A stretch of DNA of 64,000 nt from Ketobacter sp963922875 (GTDB lineage: Bacteria; Pseudomonadota; Gammaproteobacteria; Pseudomonadales; Ketobacteraceae): the NCBI GenBank assembly GCA_963922875.1, contig CAWUJH010000001.1, positions 124,001 to 188,000 on the forward strand, written 5' to 3'. The position numbers and the translations under genes were made by a program. The notes under the pieces were generated by a model. It was not told the DNA's origin. It searched no databases and worked only from the letters and a program-made list of their open reading frames with translations. Positions 52,894 through 60,801 of this stretch are shown here, in pieces; the first letter of the stretch is position 1, and the number at the start of each line of letters is the position of its first letter.

Positions 52894-54237
52894 ATGATTA
52901 GCCCGAGCGAATTAAAACAGCAAATGCAACAACAAATAGAGCAGAGTCAATCGTTAGATTGGCTGCATATTCCTGCCCGAGCCAAAACTGCACTAGCACA
53001 ACAGGATCTACCCAATCGCAAGCTGGAAAGCTGGAAATACACCTCGGTTGCTGCCATTCAGAACACGGATTACTTTACTACCCTTGCTAAACCTGAACTC
53101 GACCTTACAGCGGCACAAAAACTAATAAAAACCTTACCTGACGTCAGTCGCTTGGTGTTTATTAATGGCCGAATTAATTTGGAGCTATCCGATTACAGTG
53201 ACCTTGAGAACCAGGGAATTATCACCCTTTTTAGCAATGCCAATGACAGCCAAAAAGCACTGATCAATAAACATCTGGGTTCCATCTGCGACCCAGAGCA
53301 GCACTTTTTCGCCGCACTTAATTATGCTCAAAGCAATGAAGGCGTACTCATCCACGTTCCCGCAGAGTTCAAAGTCGGCCAACCAATTCTAATGGTGTAC
53401 TTAAGCTCCGATACAGACAGTCCAGGCATGGCGCACACCCGTTCTTTAGTGATCGTAGAACCCCGTTCACAACTGGAACTAATCGAGCAATACGATAGCA
53501 TCGGCAACCACTTGCAATCTCTGCATAACCATGTAGAAGAGATTGTAGTTATGGAAAACGCACAGCTGAGACACTTACGTATTCAAGCTGAAGATGAATC
53601 TCACGCTATGATTAATGGTTTGCATATTGAGCTCGCAGCCAACAGCCATTATGAGCAACACGCACTGACTCTAGGCAGCCTGCTGAAACGTAACGATATT
53701 AATATAGTTTTCCAAGGCCAACACGCCTATGCTCAATTAAATGGGGTGTTCTTAAGCAAGCACCGTCAGCATATTGATAATCATATCAATTTGGAGCATG
53801 CATCTGCCCATTGTAATAGCGACACAGAGTACAAAGGTTTCGTCTCTGATAACAGCCGGGCCATATTTAATGGCCGCATCCATATTCACCCTCAGGCACA
53901 GAAAACCGCCGCGCACTTGAATAATAAAAACCTGCTGTTATCCAAGCAGGCGGAATTAAATACGAAACCTGAACTGGAAATCTACGCTGATGATGTGCAG
54001 TGCTCACATGGTGCCAGCATCGGTCAGCTTGATGAGCAATCGTTGTTTTACTTTCAATCCAGAGGCAATGATCGCGCCACGGCCGAAGCCATGCTCTGCA
54101 TGGGCTTTGTCAATGAAATGGTGCGACGATTTCCCAACGAAAATGTGCAGCGATTAATTGCCGATAGGCTTGCACGCTACTTTAACGATGTAGACCAGCT
54201 TCATGCTTTGTGGTCGATGGAATCCAATGATGAATAG
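52894..54237 (+). CDS. sufD: Fe-S cluster assembly protein SufD
   Basis: SufD is the SufB paralogue in the SufBC2D scaffold and is needed for iron acquisition. The 447-residue protein contains RKLESWKYTSVAAI, VFINGRINLELSD, a beta-helix core and the conserved NKNLLLSKQAELNTKPELEIYADDVQCSHGASIGQLDE segment followed by SRGNDRATAEAMLCMGFVNEM. Its 3' end overlaps the start of sufS, indicating coupled translation. Confidence 0.97.
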   Translation: MISPSELKQQMQQQIEQSQSLDWLHIPARAKTALAQQDLPNRKLESWKYTSVAAIQNTDYFTTLAKPELDLTAAQKLIKTLPDVSRLVFINGRINLELSDYSDLENQGIITLFSNANDSQKALINKHLGSICDPEQHFFAALNYAQSNEGVLIHVPAEFKVGQPILMVYLSSDTDSPGMAHTRSLVIVEPRSQLELIEQYDSIGNHLQSLHNHVEEIVVMENAQLRHLRIQAEDESHAMINGLHIELAANSHYEQHALTLGSLLKRNDINIVFQGQHAYAQLNGVFLSKHRQHIDNHINLEHASAHCNSDTEYKGFVSDNSRAIFNGRIHIHPQAQKTAAHLNNKNLLLSKQAELNTKPELEIYADDVQCSHGASIGQLDEQSLFYFQSRGNDRATAEAMLCMGFVNEMVRRFPNENVQRLIADRLARYFNDVDQLHALWSMESNDE

Positions 54238-55471
54238 CTCCCTAACAATGCGTCCCTTCGACCTCGATGCGATACGGGAAGACTTTCCCATACTGCAACA
54301 GTCCATCAAAGGACGACCATTGGTTTATTTGGACAATGCCGCCACCACCCAAAAGCCAAAGGCCGTCATTGCAGCACTGGACACGTATTACCAAACACAA
54401 AATGCCAATGTCCATCGTGGCAATCACCACTTGAGTGATATCGCCACCAGCGAATTTGAGCTGGCTAGAACGACGGTGCAACAATTTTTGAACGCACCCT
54501 CTGCTGAACAAATCATTTGGACTCGTGGCACCACAGAAAGCATTAATTTGGTGGCTTATAGCTATGGCCAAGCGTTTCTTAAACCCGGTGATGAAATTCT
54601 AATTTCTGCCATGGAGCATCATTCCAATATTGTTCCTTGGCAATTGGTTGCAAAAAATACTGGTGCCAGTCTCAGAATCATTCCGGTCACAGATCAAGCC
54701 GAACTTGATATGGCGGCGTTTTCAGAACTGCTAAACCAAAATACTAAGCTGGTTTCCATCGTTCATGTCTCTAATGCATTAGGCACCATTAACCCAGTGG
54801 CAGAAATCATCCGTCAAGCCCATGCGGTCGGCGCCGTGGTCATGGTGGATGGCGCGCAATCAACGCCCCATTTTCCTATTGATGTGCAAGCATTAGATTG
54901 TGACTTTTATGGGTTTTCCGGGCACAAGGTCTTTGGCCCCACAGGCATTGGCGTGCTGTATGGCAAATCACACTTATTGGAAAAAATGCAACCCTACCAA
55001 AGCGGAGGGGAAATGATCGAACGAGTATCCTTTAGTGGCACCACGTTCAATCAGTTACCATTCAAATTTGAAGCAGGCACCCCAAATATTGCTGGCGCGA
55101 TAGGGTTAGCGGCAGCCATTAATTATATGAATCAATTCGACCGGGATCAGCTCACCCGCCATGAAACTGATTTATTGCAGTACGTGCTCGACTGTGCCCA
55201 AAGCTTACCCGAAATTAGACTCGTGGGCAGCGCCGAAAACAAAGCCGGTGTATTCTCATTTTTACTGGATGGCGCTCATCCCCATGACCTAGGGACACTG
55301 CTGGATCAACAAGGCGTCGCTATCCGCACCGGTCATCACTGCGCAATGCCCATAATGGAGCAATTTAAAATCCCAGGCACAGCCCGTGCTTCCCTGGCTT
55401 TTTACAACAATCGAGAAGATATCGATCAATTTTTTGCAGCACTGGAAAAAGCGAAAACTTTTTTACTGTGA
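54230..55471 (+). CDS. sufS: Cysteine desulfurase SufS
   Basis: SufS is the PLP-dependent desulfurase that supplies sulfane sulfur, passed through SufE, to the SUF scaffold. The protein shows YLDNAATTQKP at the N-terminus, EHHSNIVPW, VDGAQSTPHFP, the PLP-lysine motif YGFSGHKVFGPTGIGVLYG and the active cysteine in RTGHHCAMPIM. The start is uncertain: ATG at 54227, 54230 or 54248; the first two lie inside sufD. I chose 54230. Confidence 0.96.
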   Translation: MNSSLTMRPFDLDAIREDFPILQQSIKGRPLVYLDNAATTQKPKAVIAALDTYYQTQNANVHRGNHHLSDIATSEFELARTTVQQFLNAPSAEQIIWTRGTTESINLVAYSYGQAFLKPGDEILISAMEHHSNIVPWQLVAKNTGASLRIIPVTDQAELDMAAFSELLNQNTKLVSIVHVSNALGTINPVAEIIRQAHAVGAVVMVDGAQSTPHFPIDVQALDCDFYGFSGHKVFGPTGIGVLYGKSHLLEKMQPYQSGGEMIERVSFSGTTFNQLPFKFEAGTPNIAGAIGLAAAINYMNQFDRDQLTRHETDLLQYVLDCAQSLPEIRLVGSAENKAGVFSFLLDGAHPHDLGTLLDQQGVAIRTGHHCAMPIMEQFKIPGTARASLAFYNNREDIDQFFAALEKAKTFLL

Positions 55472-55494
55472 TCGTTATTGGTGGAGACAATACT

Positions 55495-55854
55495 ATGACG
55501 GTTCAAACATACAAACCCGAAACAGCAATAACACTAACGCCTGCAGCCATAGAGCATATGACAGCAGAAATTAACAAATCCTCCGTGGCTAATGCGGTGC
55601 GTATTGCGGTAAAACCCAGCGGTTGTTCTGGCTTTATGTACGCTATGGATTTAGTGGTGGCACCAGAGCCAGAAGACATTACACTCAACCCCACACCAAC
55701 ATTAACGGTGTACGTAGCAAAAGATAGCATTGCCGTTCTTCAGGGCACTGAATTGGACTTCGTGAAACAAGGATTAAATTCCGTACTTCAATTTCGTAAC
55801 CCCAATGCAACCGCCGAGTGTGGTTGTGGTGAAAGCTTCTCTGTGAGCAAGTAA
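55495..55854 (+). CDS. sufA: A-type Fe-S carrier protein SufA
   Basis: SufA takes clusters from SufBCD and passes them to target apoproteins. I start at the ATG of MTVQTYKPETA (55495), with GGTGGAG eight bases upstream; the nine-codon extension overlapping sufS is not conserved. The 119-residue product has the three A-type cysteines in PSGCSGFMY and ECGCGESF. It resembles SufA/IscA rather than ErpA by context. Confidence 0.94.
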   Translation: MTVQTYKPETAITLTPAAIEHMTAEINKSSVANAVRIAVKPSGCSGFMYAMDLVVAPEPEDITLNPTPTLTVYVAKDSIAVLQGTELDFVKQGLNSVLQFRNPNATAECGCGESFSVSK

Positions 55855-55860
55855 ATCACG

Positions 55861-56412
55861 ATGAGCCTTTCTGACGAACAACGCATGGTTGCTGTACTCA
55901 GGGATTGCCCCGCACGGGCTGTTCCCAGTGGAACCCCGATAACATTACCAAAGAACGCCTTTGTTACCATCACCCAGGCTAGAGGTGGCAACTACACCGT
56001 AAGCCATAAAGGAAATCTTGCTCGAGTTGACGGGTCGGATGCCGGTGCTCTGGGACTGCAAGTGGAACCCATCAACATCGAGTATAGTTCTAACGAAGTA
56101 CCGAAAAACGAGCACATACTTAACCTATTAAAGACCATCTATGACCCTGAGATTCCGGTAAATATAGTTGATCTTGGACTGGTTTATGACGTCGAAGTGA
56201 GTGAATTGAACAACAACCATTTCAATGTCACTGTCACTATGACTTTAACATCCCCAACTTGCGGAATGGGGCAAGTATTAACCGACGATGTACGCTATCG
56301 ACTTGGGAAGCTGCCTAACGTAGAGACTGTCAATGTGCGCTTAGTCTTTGATCCACCCTGGACTCGCGATAAACTATCGGAAGAAGCCCAACTAGAACTT
56401 GGTCTTTTTTAA
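55861..56412 (+). CDS. sufT: SufT-type (DUF59/MIP18) Fe-S assembly factor
   Basis: SufT is a small protein of the MIP18 (DUF59) family involved in maturation of Fe-S proteins under high demand. The 183-residue product has an N-terminal SufT-specific beta domain (LRDCPARAVPSGTPITLPKNAFVTITQ) and the DUF59 domain (ILNLLKTIYDPEIPVNIVDLGLVYDVEVSE). It also has the conserved TLTSPTCGMGQVLTDDVRYRL with the key cysteine and VRLVFDPPWTRDKLSEEAQLELGLF. It lies seven bases after sufA in the same operon. Confidence 0.95.
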   Translation: MSLSDEQRMVAVLRDCPARAVPSGTPITLPKNAFVTITQARGGNYTVSHKGNLARVDGSDAGALGLQVEPINIEYSSNEVPKNEHILNLLKTIYDPEIPVNIVDLGLVYDVEVSELNNNHFNVTVTMTLTSPTCGMGQVLTDDVRYRLGKLPNVETVNVRLVFDPPWTRDKLSEEAQLELGLF

Positions 56413-56443
56413 CTAGCCCGCTGCAACCAGGAAGCCCTAATCA

Positions 56444-56878
56444 ATGACTGACAACCCCTTTGGAAGCACGATTACTTCCCAAGATATTTTAGAAGATCTA
56501 GCCTTTTTCGATGATTGGGAAGATCGCTATCGCTACATTATCGATCTGGGTAAAAAGCTACCGGCTATGGCAGAAGATCTCAAAACAGAAGAAAACTTTG
56601 TCCATGGCTGCCAAAGCCAGGTTTGGATAAGTCATTGCTTTGATCCCGACACAGGTACCCTGAATTTCTCCGTAGAGAGCGACGCCCATATAGTGCGGGG
56701 CCTTGCCGCCATGGTGATGGCCGCCTTCAACCAGAAAACCCCACAACAAATTAGTGCCTTTGATATTGATGACTATTTCGCCCAAACCCAGCTCATCCGG
56801 CATCTTAGCCCTACCCGGGGTAACGGCCTCAAATCCATGGTGAGAAAAATCAAACAGGTGGCACAAGAGTTATTGTAA
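56444..56878 (+). CDS. sufE: Sulfur acceptor protein SufE
   Basis: SufE accepts persulfide sulfur from SufS and passes it to SufB. The 144-residue protein has DWEDRYRYIIDLGKKLPAM, the active-cysteine motif VHGCQSQVWI, FSVESDAHIVRGLAAMV and the C-terminal LSPTRGNGLKSMVRKIK. All are typical. It is the last recognised gene of the suf operon, 31 bases after sufT. Confidence 0.97.
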   Translation: MTDNPFGSTITSQDILEDLAFFDDWEDRYRYIIDLGKKLPAMAEDLKTEENFVHGCQSQVWISHCFDPDTGTLNFSVESDAHIVRGLAAMVMAAFNQKTPQQISAFDIDDYFAQTQLIRHLSPTRGNGLKSMVRKIKQVAQELL

Positions 56879-56905
56879 ACTGGCTAACTAAAAAAATAAT
56901 TTCCA

Positions 56906-56929
56906 TATAATACTCTTTATAAAAAGAGT
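56906..56929 (+). promoter_or_regulatory. TATAAT element and start-site hairpin
   Basis: A perfect -10 hexamer TATAAT (56906-56911) is followed at once by a hairpin ACTCTTT-ATAA-AAAGAGT (56912-56929), so transcripts starting about here would carry or begin within the hairpin. No good -35 is visible at the usual distance. It serves the gene at 56943. Confidence 0.4.
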
Positions 56930-56942
56930 CTGGAGTTCCTAA

Positions 56943-57497
56943 ATGTTCAAAATTACTGTGCTTTGTCTATTATCACTGCTGACCAACATAGCATTAGCCC
57001 AAGACCTCTCGGATGCCGATGTAAAACAATGGATTAGCTCTTTTAGCGCCATTAAATCCTGGTCACAAAAACATGATTTCAAGCAAGCCCCTCTGGATCG
57101 CACCGCTCTAGCAAAGCCAGGCCTACAATCACCTTTCGCCACGGCGTTGAACAGCAACAAAACCCACGAAAGTTATAAAGAATTTATCGATCTACTGAAA
57201 TCTCAAGGCTACAGTAGCGGCGAAGAATGGGCGGCAGTGGGTGATAAAATTACCGCCGCCTTTATTGCCTTGAAAATGGCACCCCATGAACAAGAGTTGA
57301 AAATGAAAATGGATCAAATCCAATCTCAAATGGACAACCCCTTATTGAATGAGCAACAAAAAGCACTGCTGAAATCTGCCATAGAGATGTCTTCTACCTC
57401 AATGGATATGGCAAATAGCGCAACCCCTGAGGATAAAACCGTGGTGCAAAAACACATGGCAGAATTGCAACAGGTCCTAGATGAAACTAAAAAGTAG
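56943..57497 (+). CDS. Hypothetical periplasmic helical protein
   Basis: The 184-residue product has a signal peptide cleaved after ALAQ (about residue 20). A helical mature part follows: DVKQWISSFSAIKSWSQKHDF, a middle region with YKEFIDLLKSQGYSSGEEWAAVGDKITAAFIAL, and a C-terminal helix KHMAELQQVLDETKK. Methionine-rich stretches (MKMDQIQSQM, EMSSTSMDMANS) stand out. I do not recognise a family. A GGAG site precedes the ATG. It follows sufE but has its own promoter-like element. Confidence 0.72.
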   Translation: MFKITVLCLLSLLTNIALAQDLSDADVKQWISSFSAIKSWSQKHDFKQAPLDRTALAKPGLQSPFATALNSNKTHESYKEFIDLLKSQGYSSGEEWAAVGDKITAAFIALKMAPHEQELKMKMDQIQSQMDNPLLNEQQKALLKSAIEMSSTSMDMANSATPEDKTVVQKHMAELQQVLDETKK

Positions 57498-57685
57498 GCC
57501 CGATGCCACCTAACCTATTGATATTTATAGGCATAAAATCTTCACACGACGTAACAAATCCCTACGAGCCATCACCAGCACAGCACAAGCTTTGATCTAT
57601 ACTTGACTTAGCCTCGCTTAAAACCGCTAAGTTCAGGCCATTTGCCGAGAAAACCGGACTGTAAGCGCAGTTTTGCCTGACGTGG

Positions 57686-60313
57686 ATGGAAGTAGATTTG
57701 TCGAAAAGCCAATATTACAAGGTTCTGCAATCGCTATTGATAGCCCTCACCATCGGGCTATCAACTACCATATATAGCGCTCAACTAGTGGCTGTAAGCG
57801 ATGGAGTTAACGAGCTGCTAGTTACCCCCAATTATATAGACCATCATCCCGAAGGATTACCGGAATGGCTAATCAACAAAATAGTTGCACAAAATCCTGA
57901 ATTCTCGGACACCATCGAGGTGGGATCCAAATGGCTTCAAGTAACTGTAACTAGCCTCAACCCGTTGAATACCAGCGACACTTGGCTCATAGAGTTTCAA
58001 CACCCTCTCAGCGCTCAAGTGAATTTAATTGTTACCAGTAATAACGAATTTCTAAGCACCAAAATAATCAAGCCCTTGAATCTCAGCTTACCTAACCCTC
58101 AACAAAATCGTCTGTTTGTTGAAAGCCTATCCATAACCCCAAATCAAACCTATAAGCTATGGATCCAAACCTCCCAGCCTAACCATCTAGATAAGTTATC
58201 GTTTAAAATCATCCAGCCAACGCAACTATTTTTTAATGAGCTATCTGGCAATCATATCTTCGGAATATTTTTTGGCGTGTTCATCGCCATGATGATTTAC
58301 AACCTGTTTATGCTCGTGTCCACCGGTAATTTAGCCTACTTATTTTATACAATTTTTATTGGTTGTTCGTATTTATCAGCTCAGGCTATATCGGGATATG
58401 GGGTGTTATTTGTCCTGGGTAGCAGTACGCTGTTCAATGGCTTGGTGTTTCAAATAGCCGCCACCCTGACCGTTGTCAGCGGATTATTGTTCGCCCGCTA
58501 CTTTATTTTGCCAAAACACTATTCCAGGTACTTCGCTGTATATATCAATGCCATGACTTTACTCGGTATTATGATTGCGGCTATTGCCTTAATTAAGCCG
58601 GAATTAAGTACTTATCCACAATTAGCGTTCATAGCAGTTGCTAGCCTGGCGTCGCCTATTTTTGTTTATCGTTGCTGGAAAAATGGCTCGATCCCAGCGG
58701 GAACACTATTGCTGGCATGGTGCATGGTTTGGCTCGGAGGTGTTTTATATCTGATGCAGACCTATCAACTATTGCCGACAACTATGATCACCGGTAATGC
58801 TGTATTGATTGGAAGCGCTGCCGAAATGTTATTACTTTCGTTTGGCCTGGCTGACCGAATTAATCGTGAGAAAAAGGAAAAATATGCAGCCTTGAGACAG
58901 CAACATGATGTCATTTTACGTTTAAAGGAAGCTGAAGATCGCCTCATGCATCGCGCGCTGCACAGCCGCACCACGGGCTTACCCAACCGAACCTACTTAC
59001 GTAATGTATTGGATGATTTAATTGCCCAAAAGATAATTCCTGAATTTTCGTTGATTTTGGTTTCCTTGAATAACTTTCACGAGTTTAACAAAACCCTCGG
59101 CCATAGTAATGGCGATGCCATTCTGTATCTAATAACTGAGCGATTGATTAAATTAAGCGAGAATGTCCCAGAGATAGTACCCATTGAAAACACCGATCAA
59201 TGGACCTGCTCCGTATCTGCTGTGGAGGGAGTCAACTTTGCGCTGATTGTTAAGGGTAATAGCGAAGAAACCCTGTCACAACTTATCCAGGACTTGCTGG
59301 ATGATATTGAAAAGCCTTTTGAATATGACCATCTGACTTTAGACGTTGATGCTACGGCCGGCATTGCCATGTACCCTATTCACAGCAACAACTCTGAACA
59401 GTTGATGCGCAATGCTCACGTTGCCTTGGAAGTCGCCGATAGCAGCAATAAAAAATACGCGCTCTACTCTCAGGAAATCGACCCCTACAATTCACGACGT
59501 ATTTCACTACTTGGCGAACTGCGCAATGCCATTGAAAGCGAAACATTGCAGCTCTATTTTCAACCCCAAGTTTCCCTTAGCACCCTGAAAATTAAAAGTG
59601 CAGAAGTTTTAGTTCGCTGGGATCATCCGGAATATGGCTTTGTTCCACCCGATGAATTTATCCCACTAGCGGAAAAAACAGGAGTTATCCAGCCGCTCAC
59701 TTACCTGATATGTAAAATGGCATTTGAGCATAAACGTCGCCTCGATAGTCTGGGAATGCGCATTAATTTTTCCATCAATATTTCCGCACGAAATTTATTA
59801 GATCCAAAGTTTAAAGACAAAGTGTGTCAACTCGCCGCAGAGTACAATATCGATCTCAAAGAGATTAATATGGAGCTTACGGAAACCGCCGTAATGAGTG
59901 ATCCAGACAGCGCCATGAAAATGATGGAAGATCTCAGTAAGGAAGGAATTCAGCTATCGATTGATGACTTCGGTACCGGTTACTCTTGCTTGTCTTATTT
60001 GAAAAAGCTGCCCGTGGATGAAATCAAAATCGACCGTAGTTTTGTAATGGATATGGTCAATAACAAAGATGACAAAATGATTGTTTTGACTACATTGATC
60101 ATGGGCCACAACCTTAGCCTCGCTGTAGTTGCTGAAGGTATAGAGGACGAACCTACACTAGCTATTCTTAAGGAAATGGGATGTGACACCGCGCAAGGGT
60201 ATCACATCGCTCGCCCGATGCCTGTTGAGGCATTTATCCATTGGCTCTCCAGTTATCAACATGCCCAAGAAGAATTATCGTTAAATAAAGGCCTCCAGTT
60301 ACACAGCCCTTAA
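57686..60313 (+). CDS. 7TMR-DISM membrane protein with degenerate GGDEF and intact EAL domain
   Basis: The 875-residue protein has a signal segment (about 14-34), a periplasmic 7TMR-DISM type-2 sensory domain (about 45-185), seven membrane helices (about 190-405) and a coiled coil. A GGDEF-like domain (about 425-590) has its signature replaced by EGVNF. A complete EAL domain (about 600-855) shows AEVLVRWDHP, NISARNLL, ELTETAV, DDFGTGYS, IKIDRSFV, VAEGIED and AQGYHIARPM. It is most likely a c-di-GMP phosphodiesterase responding to a carbohydrate-like periplasmic ligand. No strong ribosome binding site is seen at the ATG. It is convergent with phhB, overlapping by four bases. Confidence 0.9.
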   Translation: MEVDLSKSQYYKVLQSLLIALTIGLSTTIYSAQLVAVSDGVNELLVTPNYIDHHPEGLPEWLINKIVAQNPEFSDTIEVGSKWLQVTVTSLNPLNTSDTWLIEFQHPLSAQVNLIVTSNNEFLSTKIIKPLNLSLPNPQQNRLFVESLSITPNQTYKLWIQTSQPNHLDKLSFKIIQPTQLFFNELSGNHIFGIFFGVFIAMMIYNLFMLVSTGNLAYLFYTIFIGCSYLSAQAISGYGVLFVLGSSTLFNGLVFQIAATLTVVSGLLFARYFILPKHYSRYFAVYINAMTLLGIMIAAIALIKPELSTYPQLAFIAVASLASPIFVYRCWKNGSIPAGTLLLAWCMVWLGGVLYLMQTYQLLPTTMITGNAVLIGSAAEMLLLSFGLADRINREKKEKYAALRQQHDVILRLKEAEDRLMHRALHSRTTGLPNRTYLRNVLDDLIAQKIIPEFSLILVSLNNFHEFNKTLGHSNGDAILYLITERLIKLSENVPEIVPIENTDQWTCSVSAVEGVNFALIVKGNSEETLSQLIQDLLDDIEKPFEYDHLTLDVDATAGIAMYPIHSNNSEQLMRNAHVALEVADSSNKKYALYSQEIDPYNSRRISLLGELRNAIESETLQLYFQPQVSLSTLKIKSAEVLVRWDHPEYGFVPPDEFIPLAEKTGVIQPLTYLICKMAFEHKRRLDSLGMRINFSINISARNLLDPKFKDKVCQLAAEYNIDLKEINMELTETAVMSDPDSAMKMMEDLSKEGIQLSIDDFGTGYSCLSYLKKLPVDEIKIDRSFVMDMVNNKDDKMIVLTTLIMGHNLSLAVVAEGIEDEPTLAILKEMGCDTAQGYHIARPMPVEAFIHWLSSYQHAQEELSLNKGLQLHSP

Positions 60314-60642
60314 ATCTGATCGGTGCGTGCAGCCATTATGAAATCATTCCGATGTAACCCGGAGATTTTATGGGTCCACCACTGTACCGTAACTTCTCCC
60401 CAAGTAAACGATAAGTTCGGATGATGATTCTCTTGTTCAGCTAAGGCTCCCACTTGATTCACAAACGCCAAGGCCTCAGCAAAATTTTTGAACCGATAGT
60501 TTCGTTCGAGTTTTTTCACGCCATCGCTCTCCACAACTAACCAGCCGGGAATTTCCTTCAACCACGCCTTTAACTCAACGGAACTCACCTGGGGAGCACC
60601 CACCTGACAGACTTCACAACGTTGTTCACTTAAATTTTCCAT
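60310..60642 (-). CDS. phhB: Pterin-4a-carbinolamine dehydratase
   Basis: PhhB dehydrates 4a-hydroxytetrahydrobiopterin in recycling of the cofactor of phenylalanine hydroxylase. The 110-residue protein shows WLKEIPGWLVVESDGVKKLERNYRFKNF, the conserved EQENHHPNLSFTWGEVTVQWWTHKISGLHRNDFIMA with the catalytic histidine pair. I use the ATG at 60642, six bases after AGGA; an ATG two codons upstream would have no spacing. phhA is not adjacent. Confidence 0.94.
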   Translation of the reverse strand: MENLSEQRCEVCQVGAPQVSSVELKAWLKEIPGWLVVESDGVKKLERNYRFKNFAEALAFVNQVGALAEQENHHPNLSFTWGEVTVQWWTHKISGLHRNDFIMAARTDQI

Positions 60643-60801
60643 AGCCATTCCTGCCTTTTTAAGTCAACTGATTCAAACGCTCGTTGGCCAAAGCGCCCAT
60701 AAGGAAACTCTTCGGTGCCAATGGCGTTTCAGCGTAACTATTGCACACTTCCACTCTCAAAATTGAACCATTTGTCCCATTTACCTACAGGATACAGTGC
60801 G

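Noticed and set aside
57600..57685. Riboswitch in the leader of the 7TMR-EAL gene
   Set aside because: TTCAGGC and GCCTGA can pair around a 35-base loop, but no known riboswitch core is present and the pairing could be chance.
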